This document shows, piece by piece, positions 47,092 to 59,160 of a stretch of 64,000 nucleotides of DNA. The notes below the pieces were generated by a model. That model did no database searches. It was not told the origin of the DNA and saw only the letters and a program-made list of their open reading frames with translations. Position numbers and translations under genes: made by a program. Source of the DNA: Collybia mongolica (Eukaryota > Basidiomycota > Agaricomycetes > Agaricales > Clitocybaceae); the NCBI GenBank assembly GCA_013420905.1, contig JAAXNY010000001.1, positions 2,294,001 to 2,358,000 of the forward strand, in the 5' to 3' direction. Position 1 is the stretch's first letter; every line of letters begins with the position of its first letter.

Positions 47092-47100
47092 CCTTTTATA
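47092..47100 (-). promoter_or_regulatory. TATA box of the small hydrophobic protein gene
   Basis: On the minus strand this reads TATAAAAGG, about 95 bp upstream of the ATG at 46997. It is a near-consensus core promoter and suggests strong or inducible expression of the small gene. Confidence 0.6.
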
Positions 47101-47355
47101 CTGTCTCACAGCAGCGATGACGCTGGGAAGAGAGGTATGATGACGTTATTTGGTAACCTGTGCAAAAAATAACGCACTCCAAACTCCCTCGTCATCATTG
47201 TTTGTGCAGCGTTCTGTGATGTCATTCCTTCCAACCTTGTCACGCGACGCGCCGAGTAGCGTCATGTGATCCAACACGTCGGCTCATCGGCATCGGGACC
47301 CCGCGATTGACCTCGAGTCATATTCGCTTGACAGACCAGCTTGTTCAGCAATACA

Positions 47356-48124
47356 ATGTCAGAGGTATACGATATTAACTTTTGCTTTCCAGTACCTGAA
47401 TCTTTGGAGAGCGAGCGATTGAAGCTCACACCCTTTATCGTTGAGCCAATCATCTTTTTTCTTAGTCTGTGAGCCATTCTAATCAATCCAACAGCCATCA
47501 ATTCATGCGAAGCAGTTCTTTAAAGGATCGGTCGACACACCTATATATGAACATCTACCTTTTGGGCCGTTCGAAACCGTGAACCATTTTGTGGACACCT
47601 TCGTTGAAAATCGGATACGCTCTGATCCGGCATGCACCCTGTTCGCCGTATACGATAAGACGAAAGCCACAGCAGGCAACCCGGATGGGGAGCTCGCAGG
47701 CACCATCGGCCTACTAAACACCTCCACAGCGAATTTAGTCACCGAAATAGGTTTCGTCTTGATGCTCCCAGCGTTCCGGCGGACGCATGTTACATCAAAC
47801 GCGATCGGGCTCTTGATTCACTACGCCCTGGACCTCCCTACCGCCGGAGGCCTTGGTCTTCGCCGCGTCGTGTGGCAGGCCAGTCTCATCAACGGTCCGA
47901 GCATTGCAGCGGCAGAGAGAATGGGGTTTAAACGGGAAGCCGTGTTGAGGTGGGCTTTGGTGCTACCCGAGGGTAAAGAGCGGGGAAATGCGCGTGAGAG
48001 GAGAAAGGGGGATCCTAGGGAGAACCAACTCGGAAGAGATACCGTGGTTCTGGCAATTTGCTGGGATGATTGGGAAAACGGCGGAAAAGAGCACGTCAAC
48101 ACTATAATGGCAAGAAAGGCCTGA
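47356..48124 (+). CDS. GNAT-family N-acetyltransferase (RimJ/RimL-like)
   Basis: Two exons (47356-47439, 47495-48124) give 237 residues. The first encodes MSEVYDINFCFPVPESLESE and RLKLTPFI, the beta strand that opens RimJ-like domains. The second continues PSIHAKQFFKGSVDTPIYEH and LPFGPFETVNHFV. The acetyl-CoA fold follows with GTIGLLNTS, EIGFVLMLPAFRRTHVTSNAI, RRVVWQASLINGPSIAAAERMGFKREAVLRW. The final VWQA-N-S-AAAERMGFK block is the diagnostic CoA-binding end of the fold. It probably acetylates a small amine or a protein N-terminus; the substrate is unknown. The donor (GTTGAG) is weak but gives the only phase-consistent join. Confidence 0.85.
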
Positions 48125-49032
48125 AATATGTGCAGATGTATACGGCCCAATTTAAGAATTCGAAGAGGCTTTGAGGCTTTGAATTGGGTACTTGTTAGGA
48201 GACGCGAAGTTAGTCAATTGGAGACCCCGAGTTATTTAGAACTCCGTTATTTGGTCTTTACATGTGGCTCAAACAATCTGAGTCTCCGCTACCGTCGCCC
48301 GCCACCAGTAAACTCGACCACCTCATCGCTATTTTTCTTCGTTATCGAGTCTTGCCCAGCGAGGGGACATTGGGGTATATTAACACCCACAACTTGGCAT
48401 TTTTTAACGGGTTGTTAGAGTGTTGTTCTGCGAAGCGCTCACATTGCATTCACGTGTCGGTTTTTGACATACTTCGACTTATTTTCTGCTTCTGCTTCAC
48501 GTTGACAATCTTCCAAAGACTACCATCACTCCACAGGGTATCATAATAGGTGCATCTCCGCAGAGCCACGCAACTAGGCCCATGATAACACGCTAAATCC
48601 GGGTCGCTCTGACAGCTCCAATTTTAGCGACTGAGCCACAGGTCCTATTGAAAATTCTGGCAGGAAGTTTCGCAGGACAAGCCCTTGAGCCTGACCGCTG
48701 TGTTATTCTCTTAGGGTCATTCATCAAAGAAGCTTCATTTTGAATTACGAGGGCGAGCGCCTTCTTCCAAGGCAGGTTAACTGCAATGTCAAGCACGGCG
48801 TTATATATCCCGTGGACATTTACGGTCACCACGGTTGCCAGGATTTTCAATTACACACGTACGGCACCTGTGACGAGAAATTTGGACACCTAATAGTGGG
48901 GTTATCAATTAAACCCTGCTGGTGGTTCCCCGTCCTCCGCCGTTGTCCATTTGTTACTATCTGACTTCTTCTGGAAAGCTTATAAACAGTACTTCTGCCC
49001 TGGCGTTCCCACTTACATATTAGGCCGGGAAA
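48125..49032. other. intergenic region upstream of the hydrolase
   Basis: About 0.9 kb without a supported gene. A minus-strand frame at 48850-48593 has no family signal. A TATAAAC element at 48981 lies 52 bp before the hydrolase ATG and is a possible core promoter. Confidence 0.4.
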
Positions 49033-50091
49033 ATGACAACCCAATACACTCCTGAGTCGAAGGTCCTAATTTCAGCGGATGGCACCGAAATATATGCCGA
49101 CGCCCTTGGAGACCCAACAAAGCCTGCTCTGATCTTCATTCATGGGTTTTCGCTGAGCTCTATGGTCTTCGACTCGATCTTTGCTGATCAGCTATGGACT
49201 GATCATGCTTATTTGGTAAGTTCCCAGTGGTATTAGCTCGCGCGACTTGTTCATTAAATCGGCTCTGGTTTCCAGGTGAGATACGATGTGCGCGGTCATG
49301 GTAGAAGCGGCAAACCAATAGATGAGGCGTCCTGGGAATCGAAGCGGTTGGCGGATGACTTTGATGCTGTTGTGGAAGGGTTTAAATTGATTAAACCAAT
49401 TCCTGTAGCATGGTACGTGTGCTATTAGTGTGATAATAATGGCCCCTTTGCCAATTAATCTCGCTCGACCTTGACAGGAGTATGGGAGGTTCGTGCACGC
49501 TTTCACCCCACTATTGTCACTCGCGGTTCAATTCAGTCCTTCATTGATTCATTAGCCACACATGTCGCCGATGTGCTTTCCTTTCATCCGCCATCTTATC
49601 TGGCAGGTGTGGTGTATATCGCCCCTCTTCCGTATATGGGGCCTATTCTTCAGCAAGTAGCAACCCCAACGATTCTAGCGTGCCTGCCGCGCTTCGTGCA
49701 AGTTGAGGGTGTCACCGTCTTCCAAGAGACAGCTCTCGAATTCCTCGACTTATGCTCCCCAACGTGCCCCTCAACCCTCCGACTTGCCTGTCTCGGCAGC
49801 ATCATGGTGCAGCCGCGTGCTGTGACAATGCGGGTACTATCGCGGACCCAAGACGAGACGGGCCTGCTTAAAGCGGGTAGGGAATCGGACCTGCCGTTCC
49901 TGGTTATAGACGCCAAAGCGGACGCGATTATCAATGGGGAGGCGGTGCGCAGTGCGGTGGCAAGTTGGCGAAATCTGAAGTTGTTTGAGATTGATGGAGC
50001 GGATCACATGCCCTGGGTGGACCACCCCCATGTCGCGAGGCAGGCAATTTTGGATTGGGTTAAAGTCGCAGCAGCCTTGAGGCAGCCATGA
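49033..50091 (+). CDS. alpha/beta hydrolase
   Basis: Four exons (49033-49215, 49276-49412, 49478-49488, 49556-50091) encode 288 residues; the third is an 11-nt microexon. The fold is seen in order: GDPTKPALIFIHGFSLSSMV (oxyanion-hole HGF), VRYDVRGHGRSGKP, then VAWSMGA across the microexon, which supplies the nucleophile Ser in a G-x-S-x-G-like elbow. LPFLVIDAKADAII supplies the likely acid residue, and IDGADHMPWVDHP the catalytic His. The acid position is inferred. The HG-F…RGHGRSGKP arrangement fits epoxide hydrolase/haloperoxidase-like esterases. The natural substrate cannot be read. The start is the first ATG after a TATAAAC element. Confidence 0.85.
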
Positions 50092-52156
50092 TTCGGATTT
50101 CCGGTAATAAATACTAGCCGAGCTCAATACCCCGCGTCGTGCTTGTTCAATGGTGGCCATGGCTATGCGTGGATACAGGAATTTGTTGATCACGATGCTT
50201 GATGGTTCTGCAATGCCAAGTCTCGCTTCAGCTGTTTGTCAAGCGTTCTCATTCGCCCGCAGATACAACGGCTAGTTGAGTTGTCCCCCTGGTTCGGGTC
50301 CGAATATTGTTGAGTCCCCAGCGCACATTCACCATCCACATGAGGCGAATCCCTGGGTCTAGGAAAAATAACCCAAATTTGATCCACAAAATTGATCATT
50401 CATGTCTTTTTGGCATTTCCAACCGTGACTAGTTGACTGAAGCTGAGCATAAGATCTTTCTGGGAATCCTAGAGCTAAGGGGATCCTCTCTTCTGTAAAT
50501 CTGATATTGATCTCCTGATTATCCGCCGCGTCGGTATTTGGCTGTATTATATTTAGAAGGCTTCCAATAGATCACGATCGGTGCCTAGAGGATGCGGCTC
50601 ATATCCGTCCGGTCTGTCGCCGCCTCCGAGTCCCGACTCATTTCAGGATAGGTTTATCACACCAACTCTGACCAAATATTTAATTGTGGGGCCAAATCAG
50701 GCCTGCTGAAGCGACTTACTTTGTGCGGGCAAGAGCGCCGGTGAAGAGAGTATTTGGTTAGTGTGGAAGCTCAGGTTTTCCCACTGAGACTGATACTGGG
50801 TATTTGAGTTCATGGGACTGTCGAACGAGGTACCGCACAATCATCTGATGGGCCGCAGCTGATGCATTCGTTCCTCGGCAGGTCAAACACCCCTCTCGAA
50901 CTTTTTGGAAGGAATTAGGAGTCGAGGTAGGCACCTCAACGGATTCTATATGCGTTTGGATTGATTCTGAATGGCAGGGCTGATAGAAATGGATAGTGGC
51001 CGTTTTTAACGCATTTTAATCACCACGCAACCCCAACTCGCGGACTCGCTCGGAAATGACATGTTACTACTATCTGGGCTGTGTCACGTCAGGCGAGTTC
51101 GAAAATTATAACTGGGTCGTGTGACTCGTGGATCTAATGACTCGCAAACTCGCTGAGTTTGAGCGATAAAATTTTAATCTGATTTACTAGATGAAGAACA
51201 TCCAGGGCCAGAGCCACTACCCGTCTTTTTTGTTCTTCAAAATGCAGGTAAATAATTCCCGTGATACCATAATTATCATTGATGGGGGTATATGATATAG
51301 TGAGAGAACACGAGATTGATGGGACCCCGTCGTTCCGCGTTGCCTGGTGTACCAATACCAGCGAAAAACGCTGTCACCCTTTGCTACCTCCCTTGGAGGT
51401 GATATTTTCTCCCTGGAGAAACCAGCTTGAACGGTCTTCCCACCTCGGAAATGTAGAAGTTCCTGTGGGTCTTTTTATCGTGATTTAGTACTCCGCGACG
51501 CCTGAATCAGCTTCCATGGGGCCACGTGCCCGTGTAAAATCCCGGGATCAATTTCCTCAGGCTGCAAGTCTGCCTCGGCCCTTTGTGTGCACGCTTCTGT
51601 CAAACCACAGGCAAAAAGTCTAACGAGCCCTGAGTCGTTGTGGCAGCCGTTGGATCGCCACTGCATCCGGCATTGCCTGCAACCTGAGCGCTCACTCAAC
51701 AGGTAAGGTGAGCATACTCTTCTCGTCCCGCCAGTCAATCAAGGCATCGACCGAAACCCTGGCATAGTATCTCCACAATTATCATCCAAAGTGGCAACTG
51801 CCAATTTTTTGTCCAGATCAACAAACTGCTGATTGGGTTAGTCTTACATAAAAACGTCCCAAACCTTGAAACGGGCTACAACGTTTCGACAGGTGTTCGA
51901 ACATTGAAAGCGCGCGGTATTCACAACGTGAGGTTCGTCCTAATCCTGATTCTGTGCGACAGAAATTTCTTAGTCAAGTGTCAAATTAGAAAGTCCGACA
52001 GCGGGGTCCCATAAGGATCCACAATTAACCAACCCAATAAGACCCCCCTGGCGCGTCTCACTACACCGTGAACCTGCATTCTTTGACTAACAACCTACAC
52101 ACTCTCCACAACCTTACGCCTGGTCCCGTTGTCCCCTCGGGATAGAACCCCGCGCC
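50092..52156. other. 2 kb region without a recognised gene
   Basis: No coding sequence is supported. Between about 51035 and 51165 the pentamer ACTCG occurs five times and CGAGT once in roughly 130 bp, sometimes in the form GACTCGC, which looks like a small degenerate repeat. The right end (about 51950-52156) is the promoter of the MED25-like gene. Confidence 0.4.
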
Positions 52157-54440
52157 ATGAATGCTAACGCCACAACTGCTCCGATGACTGCGAATTCACC
52201 ATTCAAACCTATGGTACAGCACCAAGCGGTAGCTACTTTACTTCTAATCGAGAACTCCCAGGCCATGTCATATATATGGCCTGATCTTCGCGATCGCTAT
52301 CTTCAACCTCTTTTGTCCAGGTTCGAGACGAACCCGGCGGTTCCGGTAAGTTCTCTCAATGCGCCAGTATATTGTCGTCTCATTCGCGTTAGATCACGAC
52401 TCTCGTACTCGAGAGCCTTCCTCTCCAGGGCGAAAGAATCCCTGCAAGTCCACGGCAATACAACATTCTCCAAAACGGCCTTCATGATTTTAGATTTAAC
52501 TGTGATCCCAGCAATAAGCTCTCCGTTGGGAAGGTTTCGAGTGGCGCCGATGTAAGTGGCACGTATCTTAATGCGCAAACTCAGTTTCCAACGTTGGCCT
52601 TTCAGATCCTGGCATCTACCAAGTTTCAAGGACAACCCGTTGCGCGTCACCTTATTATCGTTGCTGCTTCAACTCCAGTAGTGGATACCACTAGTGTGGA
52701 TCTCAGTTTATTCACCGGACGCACACCGTGGTATCAGTTGGCTCATAAGCTTGCGCAGGTAAACGCTGCATATACCCATGTTACGACCATCAACTGACCG
52801 ATTTCACAGACTGATATTCAATGTCATATGGTGGTTGGGCCGAACGAAGACATGGCACCGCTGATGGCTTTATTTGAAGAAACGGTCAGGACTGCTATCT
52901 TAGACTGTTGTTGTGTTGCTCACGGTGCTAGTACCATCTCGGTATAGTTGAGATTGCAGAACTATGTCGAAGAGTCGCCGTCGTTCCCAGTGGATCGTAC
53001 AAAAATGCTCTTCCGGCTGTCAGCGAAGCCTAGCCACATCGTCCATCCGAATGCAGGTCGGTTGCCAACCCTTCCCATTGCTGTCATATCGCTAATGAGC
53101 GATTAATAATATTTCTGTCCCCAAATTCTGGTTGCCAGTTCCTTTCCCAAAAGTACGTAAAACCGGTGTGGTTCCGTATTAATCGGCCGGCTGACGCCAC
53201 TCATAAGCGTGGCCTCCCTCCGCGTCGCAGCCATACGTACCATGGAGACACCTATTCGCGCCCCTCCGACGAGGGAACTATAGCACCATCGCTGTACAAT
53301 GAGCCTCCGACAGATCCTCCCCCAAGTCTAGTCTCGCAGTTGCAGCAGGTTCACGGGCTTACGAAGAAAAAGGTCTATGGCACCAAACCTGCGCGCATGC
53401 CATTTTTTCGTGACGAGCGAGTCCGCGATAAGCGTGCTGCTACATTACCTCAAGCGGCGCCTGCACTTGCAAGTCCAGTTTCAATTGCCACGCTGCCGAG
53501 CGCAGGCGGTAGAGCAGTGTCTCAGTCCAGGGCTGAGCGTATAATCCGTGTTGCTGGAGGCAGTCCAATAGAGCCGCGTCCTCGTCGCCAACATAGCTCC
53601 CGCAGAGGGTCTCGGCTGTCATCCCCGGAATCGGAGAGTCTTGCACTACCAACTGCCTACAGCCTCCACCCGAGTCTATGTCAGGTCTCGCCTGTAACAA
53701 ACGATGATGCGTACATGCGAGCTGGGCACCATGATGGGACGCCATTGCAAGGAGAGGTCAATGTAGTCTTGGAACCGACTTGGCTTCAGCCACATTATCC
53801 TCCTGTCATTCCTTCGATCTCCCAGACACAATTCTCCCCGGGGTTCATGGGATCCCAGGTACCACAAACCACATATGCCGAACCCCGATGGCAACCGGGC
53901 GACGTTAGTGCCGGGGTGGTGTATTCTCCGCAAATAGGAAAACTGGAAGGATCCACAATGGTCAGTCACGCGCCGCTACCATTGTCTAGGTCCCCTCATG
54001 ACGTGGGAGGATCCTTGCAGTCCAACAGTGAAACCCATGAAAATGTCGCTAGGCCGTCTCGTAGCTCGCGAGCCTCCGCCCCGGGGGACGAGGTACCTTT
54101 CATGTTTGACGCAGAGTACATCGCCGCAACGACTGCGTTGTTCAACTCGGAAGTTTTACCCGCTTACCCCAATTTCGCCGCCATGAGCGAACCCGTACGA
54201 TCTATGAAAAATTCTGATGCTCCTCCCCGCTCATTCTACCTTAATCCAGACCACGACTCTCTTCCCCCAAGCCCATCTTCGCCCATGTATAACACGGGGG
54301 AGCTGTATGTGACAGTCGCACATCATGATGATGTGCTCCATCCATCTCTTACTTTTGATTACCCCTTGGACTCACCCCTATCATATACCACCTCTTATTC
54401 CCCAGGCAGCAGCTCTTCACTGACTGGATGGGCTGGTTGA
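52157..54440 (+). CDS. Mediator subunit 25-like protein with vWA domain
   Basis: Exons from ATG 52157 encode a von Willebrand type A domain: QHQAVATLLLIENSQAMSYI, then WPDLRDRYLQPLLSRFE, then ITTLVLESLPLQ, FRFNCDPSNKLSVGKVSSGAD, ILASTKFQGQPVARHLIIVAAS, TDIQCHMVVGPNEDMAPLMALFEET, LRLQNYVEESPSFPVDRTKM and LFRLSAKPSHIVHPNA. A large final exon (53166-54440) encodes KPVWFRINRP and then a long Pro/Ser-rich disordered region. This is the layout of fungal Mediator subunit 25: a vWA module docking on Mediator, and a disordered region receiving activators. At the join into the last exon an extra base in an A-run (53159-53162) puts VPFPKVR and KPVWFR in different phases. Either a frameshift is present or an unusual splice is used. 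Confidence 0.75.
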
Positions 54441-54978
54441 CGAGATGTCGTTTGCCCCTCATTTGAAAAATTTCCACTCAATTACCCCCTTCTCCACTCA
54501 CGTTTTTCGGTTTTCCTTGGTGTTCATCAGCTCCGACTTGTTCTCAGAGGGTTTCTGTGTATTTCGTGTTTATTCGGTGCCTGTTTCTTTCAGGGGACTT
54601 TGCAGGGTGGTTGTAACCTTGCCATCCAGACATTGCTGTAGTTGTACTAAAAGAGGCCGCCCTGCTCCTATGTATTCACACCAGCTTGTAATAACGGACT
54701 ATTGGTTGTTTATTTCCTGTACGCTACGTCGAGGTGTGTTGTAGTCGGTGGACGGGCCGATCTCGCTCTAATTCTGCTATCATGTGGACATAGATTAAAA
54801 TCATGTCAGAAGTTAAATTGAAGGCCAGTCAGAATCTCAGGTGCGCGTTGCACATGCAGGTTCAACGGAGGTGATAAGCGTACAAAGCTGAGTCCCGATT
54901 ATGACGTGCGGCCGATGAAATACAAAAAGGATCCAGTAATCGAAGCGCCGGTACCACGGACGATCATTACCCGGCTGA
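54441..54978. other. 3' flank between convergent genes
   Basis: The 538 bp between the MED25-like stop (+) and the PRP46 stop (-). Pyrimidine-rich 3' UTR-like sequence was seen after 54441. No gene is supported. Confidence 0.45.
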
Positions 54979-56616
54979 TCATTGCGACTGCTCTGCATAT
55001 ATCTATGATTGAGAAAAATAAGCGAATGATGCTTATCGTGGCCGAAAAAAGCTAACCTTGATGGTTTTGTCGGCCCCTCCGGTGATAAGCCGTGTGCCTG
55101 TCTGGTCGAATGTCGAGCAAAAAACACCTGCTTCAGCTTCAAGAGAGCCAGGCTGTGGGACATCTTCCAGATTCTGGAAGGGCGTGCCGGTGTTATAATC
55201 CCAAAAAGTCAAAGAACCGTTGTCGCCTGATACGATCAAAGTGAGCAGATAAGAATAGTACAGGATATACTAGTTCTTACCACCAGAGAAAAACACGCCT
55301 TCCGCGTTGACGGATAACGTGTTGATGATCGCGTTGTGCCCACTGAAGTTGAACACAAATGCTCCTTCGGGGCACTTCCATTTCTTAATGTTATTCCCGC
55401 CGGCAGAGCCTGACGCGAAAGAGTATTCAGTAGGGTGGATAGCCAGTGCGCGGACAGATTTTTTGTGGTGCGTGAGGGTGACCAGAGTTTTCCCTGCAGC
55501 AAGGTCCCAAAGCCTGGGTATTCAGGGTCATTTCTGCACGCTGCGTTGAAACAAAGGCTGTACATACCTCACAGTAGAATCCATACTTCCTGTAATTACT
55601 TGAGGGTCGGATTCTTGACACTTGACATCTGCGACAGTTCCAGTGTGCCCCGCGAGGACGTGAACCTGGGCTTTTGAACGCATGTCCCAGACCCTAGCCG
55701 AGGCGTCACGTCCGGCTGTAACGAGAACGTCTAGTGTAGGGTGAAGAGAGAGCGAGTAGACACCAGATAGATGTCCGTGGTAATGCCGTATCACTTTGTT
55801 GGCCTCGAGGTCCCAGCACTTCACCATCTTGGACCCTGCGTTAGTTCCATATTCCAGAAACTCAAGATGGGAAACATACCTTATCCTCTCCACATGAGAA
55901 TAGATAAGGGTGGCGCGGCGACACCGCCAGACCTCTCACGGTAGAAATATGCCCAGTCAACGACAGTTTTAGCTCTCCCGACGCCAAATCCCAAATTTTG
56001 ATGACACGGTCTCCAGCCCCTGTTGCAAACCATTGATTCCCTGGCTCTACCGCAGCACTCCGCACCCATCCCAAATGCCCAGAGATCACGCGAACTAGCT
56101 TCCATGGAGGGTGGTACGTGGGTTTGATTGTTCGTGTAGTTTTGTGGAGCGTTAGTGCTTGGGACAGTTTCGTGCCGGAACTGAACGTGGAAGGCTGGGA
56201 TATCGGTGTTTTGTCAATGGTCGCAATCATGCGAGAGGTGTCATTGTCGACAGAGGCTGTTCACAGAACGCATATTGGTTAGTAGGGTTGAACAGGGTAT
56301 AATGAACCACACTCACGACCGGCAGTGATCATCTTTCGATTTTCTTTGGGCCGAGAGGGACCAACAGGTCCTTGTTGGGATATTAGTGACGGAGGAAGCT
56401 CTTTGTAGTCTCGGTATTCATCGTGGATTTTGACAGCCAATCGTAGGCGCGCACTGTGCACGGTCAAGACGAAAGAACCCGTTGTGAAAGTTTGTTAACT
56501 CACCTTTTCTCCTCGTCTTTCAGCCCATCCTCCGGCGACGATGCAAAGATATCTCGTGTGCGTTTTGCACTTCTTCGGAATAGAGGGTCAAGAGCAGGAA
56601 GAGCTGCAGTGGTCAT
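54979..56616 (-). CDS. PRP46: pre-mRNA-splicing WD40 protein PRP46/PLRG1
   Basis: Exons run from ATG 56616 ([18 protein letters not shown]) to TGA 54979. The N-terminal region has [20 protein letters not shown] and [20 protein letters not shown]. Seven WD repeats follow, with blocks [87 protein letters not shown]…[30 protein letters not shown], and [15 protein letters not shown] at the C-terminus. The HP-W(R)[13 protein letters not shown] entry to the first repeat is specific to PRP46/PRL1. The protein is a subunit of the NineTeen complex and the activated spliceosome. A 3' intron whose acceptor precedes ATATATGC gives the short IYAEQSQ end; readthrough would give a longer, unconserved tail. 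Confidence 0.9.
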
Positions 56617-56940
56617 GTTGTAAAATTGTGAGCTGTGGCGGCTGCGTGCTTCACTGGTGTCTGGATTCGGCGTATAGTCTCCTGATGCTTATGATGATAG
56701 CTTTTTGACTGGATATTATCGTTGTACGTCTGAACGCCAACTATGGGTCGGACAATGGTCGGCGCGGGGAGCAGGGAGATAATTGTTTGGTTCTGTTTCG
56801 CGCAGCCACACATCTCGTTTGGCCCTCAACCACCACGTCGACAACAGAGATCTGGCACATAGGCAGCCATTTGCGTAGTTTCAAAGGCTATTGTCGATAA
56901 ATTTGAATCCCTGTATTCGTAGATTACTTGAGGCGTAGAC
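56617..56940. promoter_or_regulatory. bidirectional promoter between PRP46 and TFIIS
   Basis: Only 324 bp separate the divergent start codons of PRP46 (minus) and TFIIS (plus). Both products act in mRNA synthesis and processing, so shared control is plausible but inferred. No TATA box was obvious on either strand. Confidence 0.45.
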
Positions 56941-58370
56941 ATGACGGAAGCAGCAGAGTTAAAAAAACTCGTAAAGCAGCTGCAAGGCACCTCAGATCAA
57001 GCGGTACGAGCTATTCCCTTGCGTAAAGCCCGTCATTCCCGTTGATTCGCTGATTATGTGCCTTTGTACAGGATATCGTCGTACTTTTAAACACTTTAAA
57101 GAACGGTTTTGAGGTCAATGAAGCAATCCTAAGGGTGGGTGTTGCTCGTACTCTTTTTTTCGGGCTTTTTGCCACACAATTCCTATTTCGGCTAGCTGAT
57201 ATGACAGCCCTTATTTTCTGTCCGTTTTTCTAGGAGAGCAAGGCTGGATTAGCAGTTGGAAAGCTTCGCCAGCATGCGTCAAAGGAGGTGGCGGATCTCG
57301 CGAAGGAGATAGTCAAAAAGTGGAAGAACGCCGTCGAGAAAGCAAAACTGGGCAATGGCAGTGGCGCAAAGGGGGTGCAGAACGGGAAAGGTGCGTCTCC
57401 TGGCTCTACTCTCCCTCGGAGTTAGACTGACGGTCCTACAGACCGGAAAGGATCTATCGCCAGCAACTCTGGCACACCTGTCACACCGACTGGAACAGCC
57501 ACCAAACTTTCCACCCGTTCGTCCAAGACAGACGGCGTCAAAGGAGGCGTTGGTGATGCCACCCGAGACAAGTGTTGCGAACTTATCTATGATGCCCTTG
57601 CTAGCGATTCCGGTGCTCGTGAGTGATTCCCCGCTTTCCCCGCTTCTAGTTACTGATACATGGATTTTCGCAGCGGTTGAGTTGATTCTCAAAAGGGCTC
57701 AGGGCGTCGAAAAGGCCGTCTATAACAGCATGGGAGGCACAACCCCCGAGTACAAGTCCAAAATCCGTTCTCTCTTCGTCAATTTGAAGGACAAGAACAA
57801 CCCAGATCTGCGGGAGAGTATCATCAGTGGTGAGATCGCAGTCGAGAAGTTGCCCCACATGTCAAGCCAGGTGCGTTCCAATCCTGACGGTATGAAATCG
57901 CTCTCATCTGACCTCGAAAAAAGGACATGGCTTCGGCAGAGAGAAAGGCCGCTGACCGAAAGATTGCTGAAGAGAACTTCCATAAGTCTCTTGCGGCAGA
58001 GGAGCAACAGGCGGAGACTGATGCATTCCAGTGCTCGAGGTGCAAACAGGTGAGCCTCTTCCTCCATACCCCCATTGCGCACCTCTCAATACTCTTTCCA
58101 GAGAAAATGCCGTTACAGGCAGGCTCAAACACGAAGTGCCGATGAACCGATGACGGTATGTTTCCTGATCTATATATACCTGTCGCTCAACTGACATGTT
58201 GTTCCCAGACCTTTGTAACGTATGTTCTTCGTCTATATCCTCTTATCTCATCTTAGAGCTAACAATCACCCTCTCCCAAAGATGTGTCAACTGCAATAAT
58301 CGGTGCGATATCTTCACTACATGTGCTAATCCTATCCTAATATACAACCCACAGCTGGAAGTTTTCATAA
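56941..58370 (+). CDS. DST1: transcription elongation factor TFIIS
   Basis: Exons from ATG 56941 (MTEAAELKKLVKQLQGTSDQ) to TAA 58368-58370 join in phase. The N-terminal LW/TFIIS-N domain shows DIVVLLNTLKNGFEVNEAIL, ESKAGLAVGKLRQHASKEVA and KEIVKKWKNAVEKAK. The central domain has TRDKCCELIYDALASDSGA, VEKAVYNSMGGTTPEYKSKI and RSLFVNLKDKNNPDLRESI. The C-terminal zinc ribbon carries FQCSRCKQRKCRYRQAQTRS, then ADEPMTTFVTCVNCNNRWKFS: four Cys ligands and the catalytic Asp-Glu of the acidic hairpin that stimulates RNA cleavage by backtracked polymerase II. Length and order match the full family. Introns are 50-110 bp. Confidence 0.95.
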
Positions 58371-59160
58371 TCTGCAGGATTTCTTCGATGAGACGAGCTG
58401 AGATGTGGCGTTTGGACAACTGGTTACCCCAAAACTATTTATGCTTTACATCTTCCCCCCCTTACCCGCAATTTACGTATCCTATATATATGCCTCACGG
58501 TTCGCCATCCCACGCGAATGCGCAACATTCTCCCCTGGCGTTCTATTCCTTCAGAAACATAACTTGCCTCTTGCTAATTCCGTTCCTTCGCTATGACCAT
58601 ACCTCCCAAATGTGTTTTCCATGGTTTTACCATATTTTAGGTTCTGCAAAGATACAGTGGATAACAAGTAACATTTAAACTGTTTTCGTCTCGATCGATC
58701 TGAAGTTTCAAAATGTGGTGTCATACCGAATACCAAAGTGCCCAGAGTCATCGGTCTAATACCGATTAGAGAGTTGGTTTCGTTCAACAAAGGGCTTCAC
58801 AGATACATAGGTCCTCCGCCGAAAAGGAAATCGCCAAAGGCAAGCAGCGAGCAACATGTCCCATATAATTTAAGTTAGCGTGGGGTTGCCCATACTCATA
58901 CGATGTGACTGCGATACGAAGCCGGCGGATGCCCCAGTCAGAGTGCGCGCGGGGAAACATTTCCAGGCTGGACAGTGGCTAGATGGGAGGGGCGAGGATC
59001 ATGAACAGGGATTATGAACATCCACCTGCCAATAGCACCGGAAGAGCTTAAACATGAAGGTGGAAATCTCTACAACCAACGGATAGTATATTGCGAAGAA
59101 TGGCAGGTGGGGTAGCTTGAGTTAGATCCGGTTGTGGAGATGCGATCGTATAAAAATTCC
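58371..59160. other. intergenic region right of TFIIS
   Basis: About 0.8 kb of ordinary composition with normal CpG content. Frames such as 58196-58678 (+) are read from the TFIIS 3' end and are not coding. The right edge marks a sharp change to CpG-poor DNA. Confidence 0.4.

Noticed and set aside
48593..48850. Minus-strand frame of 85 codons between the GNAT and hydrolase genes
   Set aside because: No recognisable motifs, no splice partners and no promoter signal.
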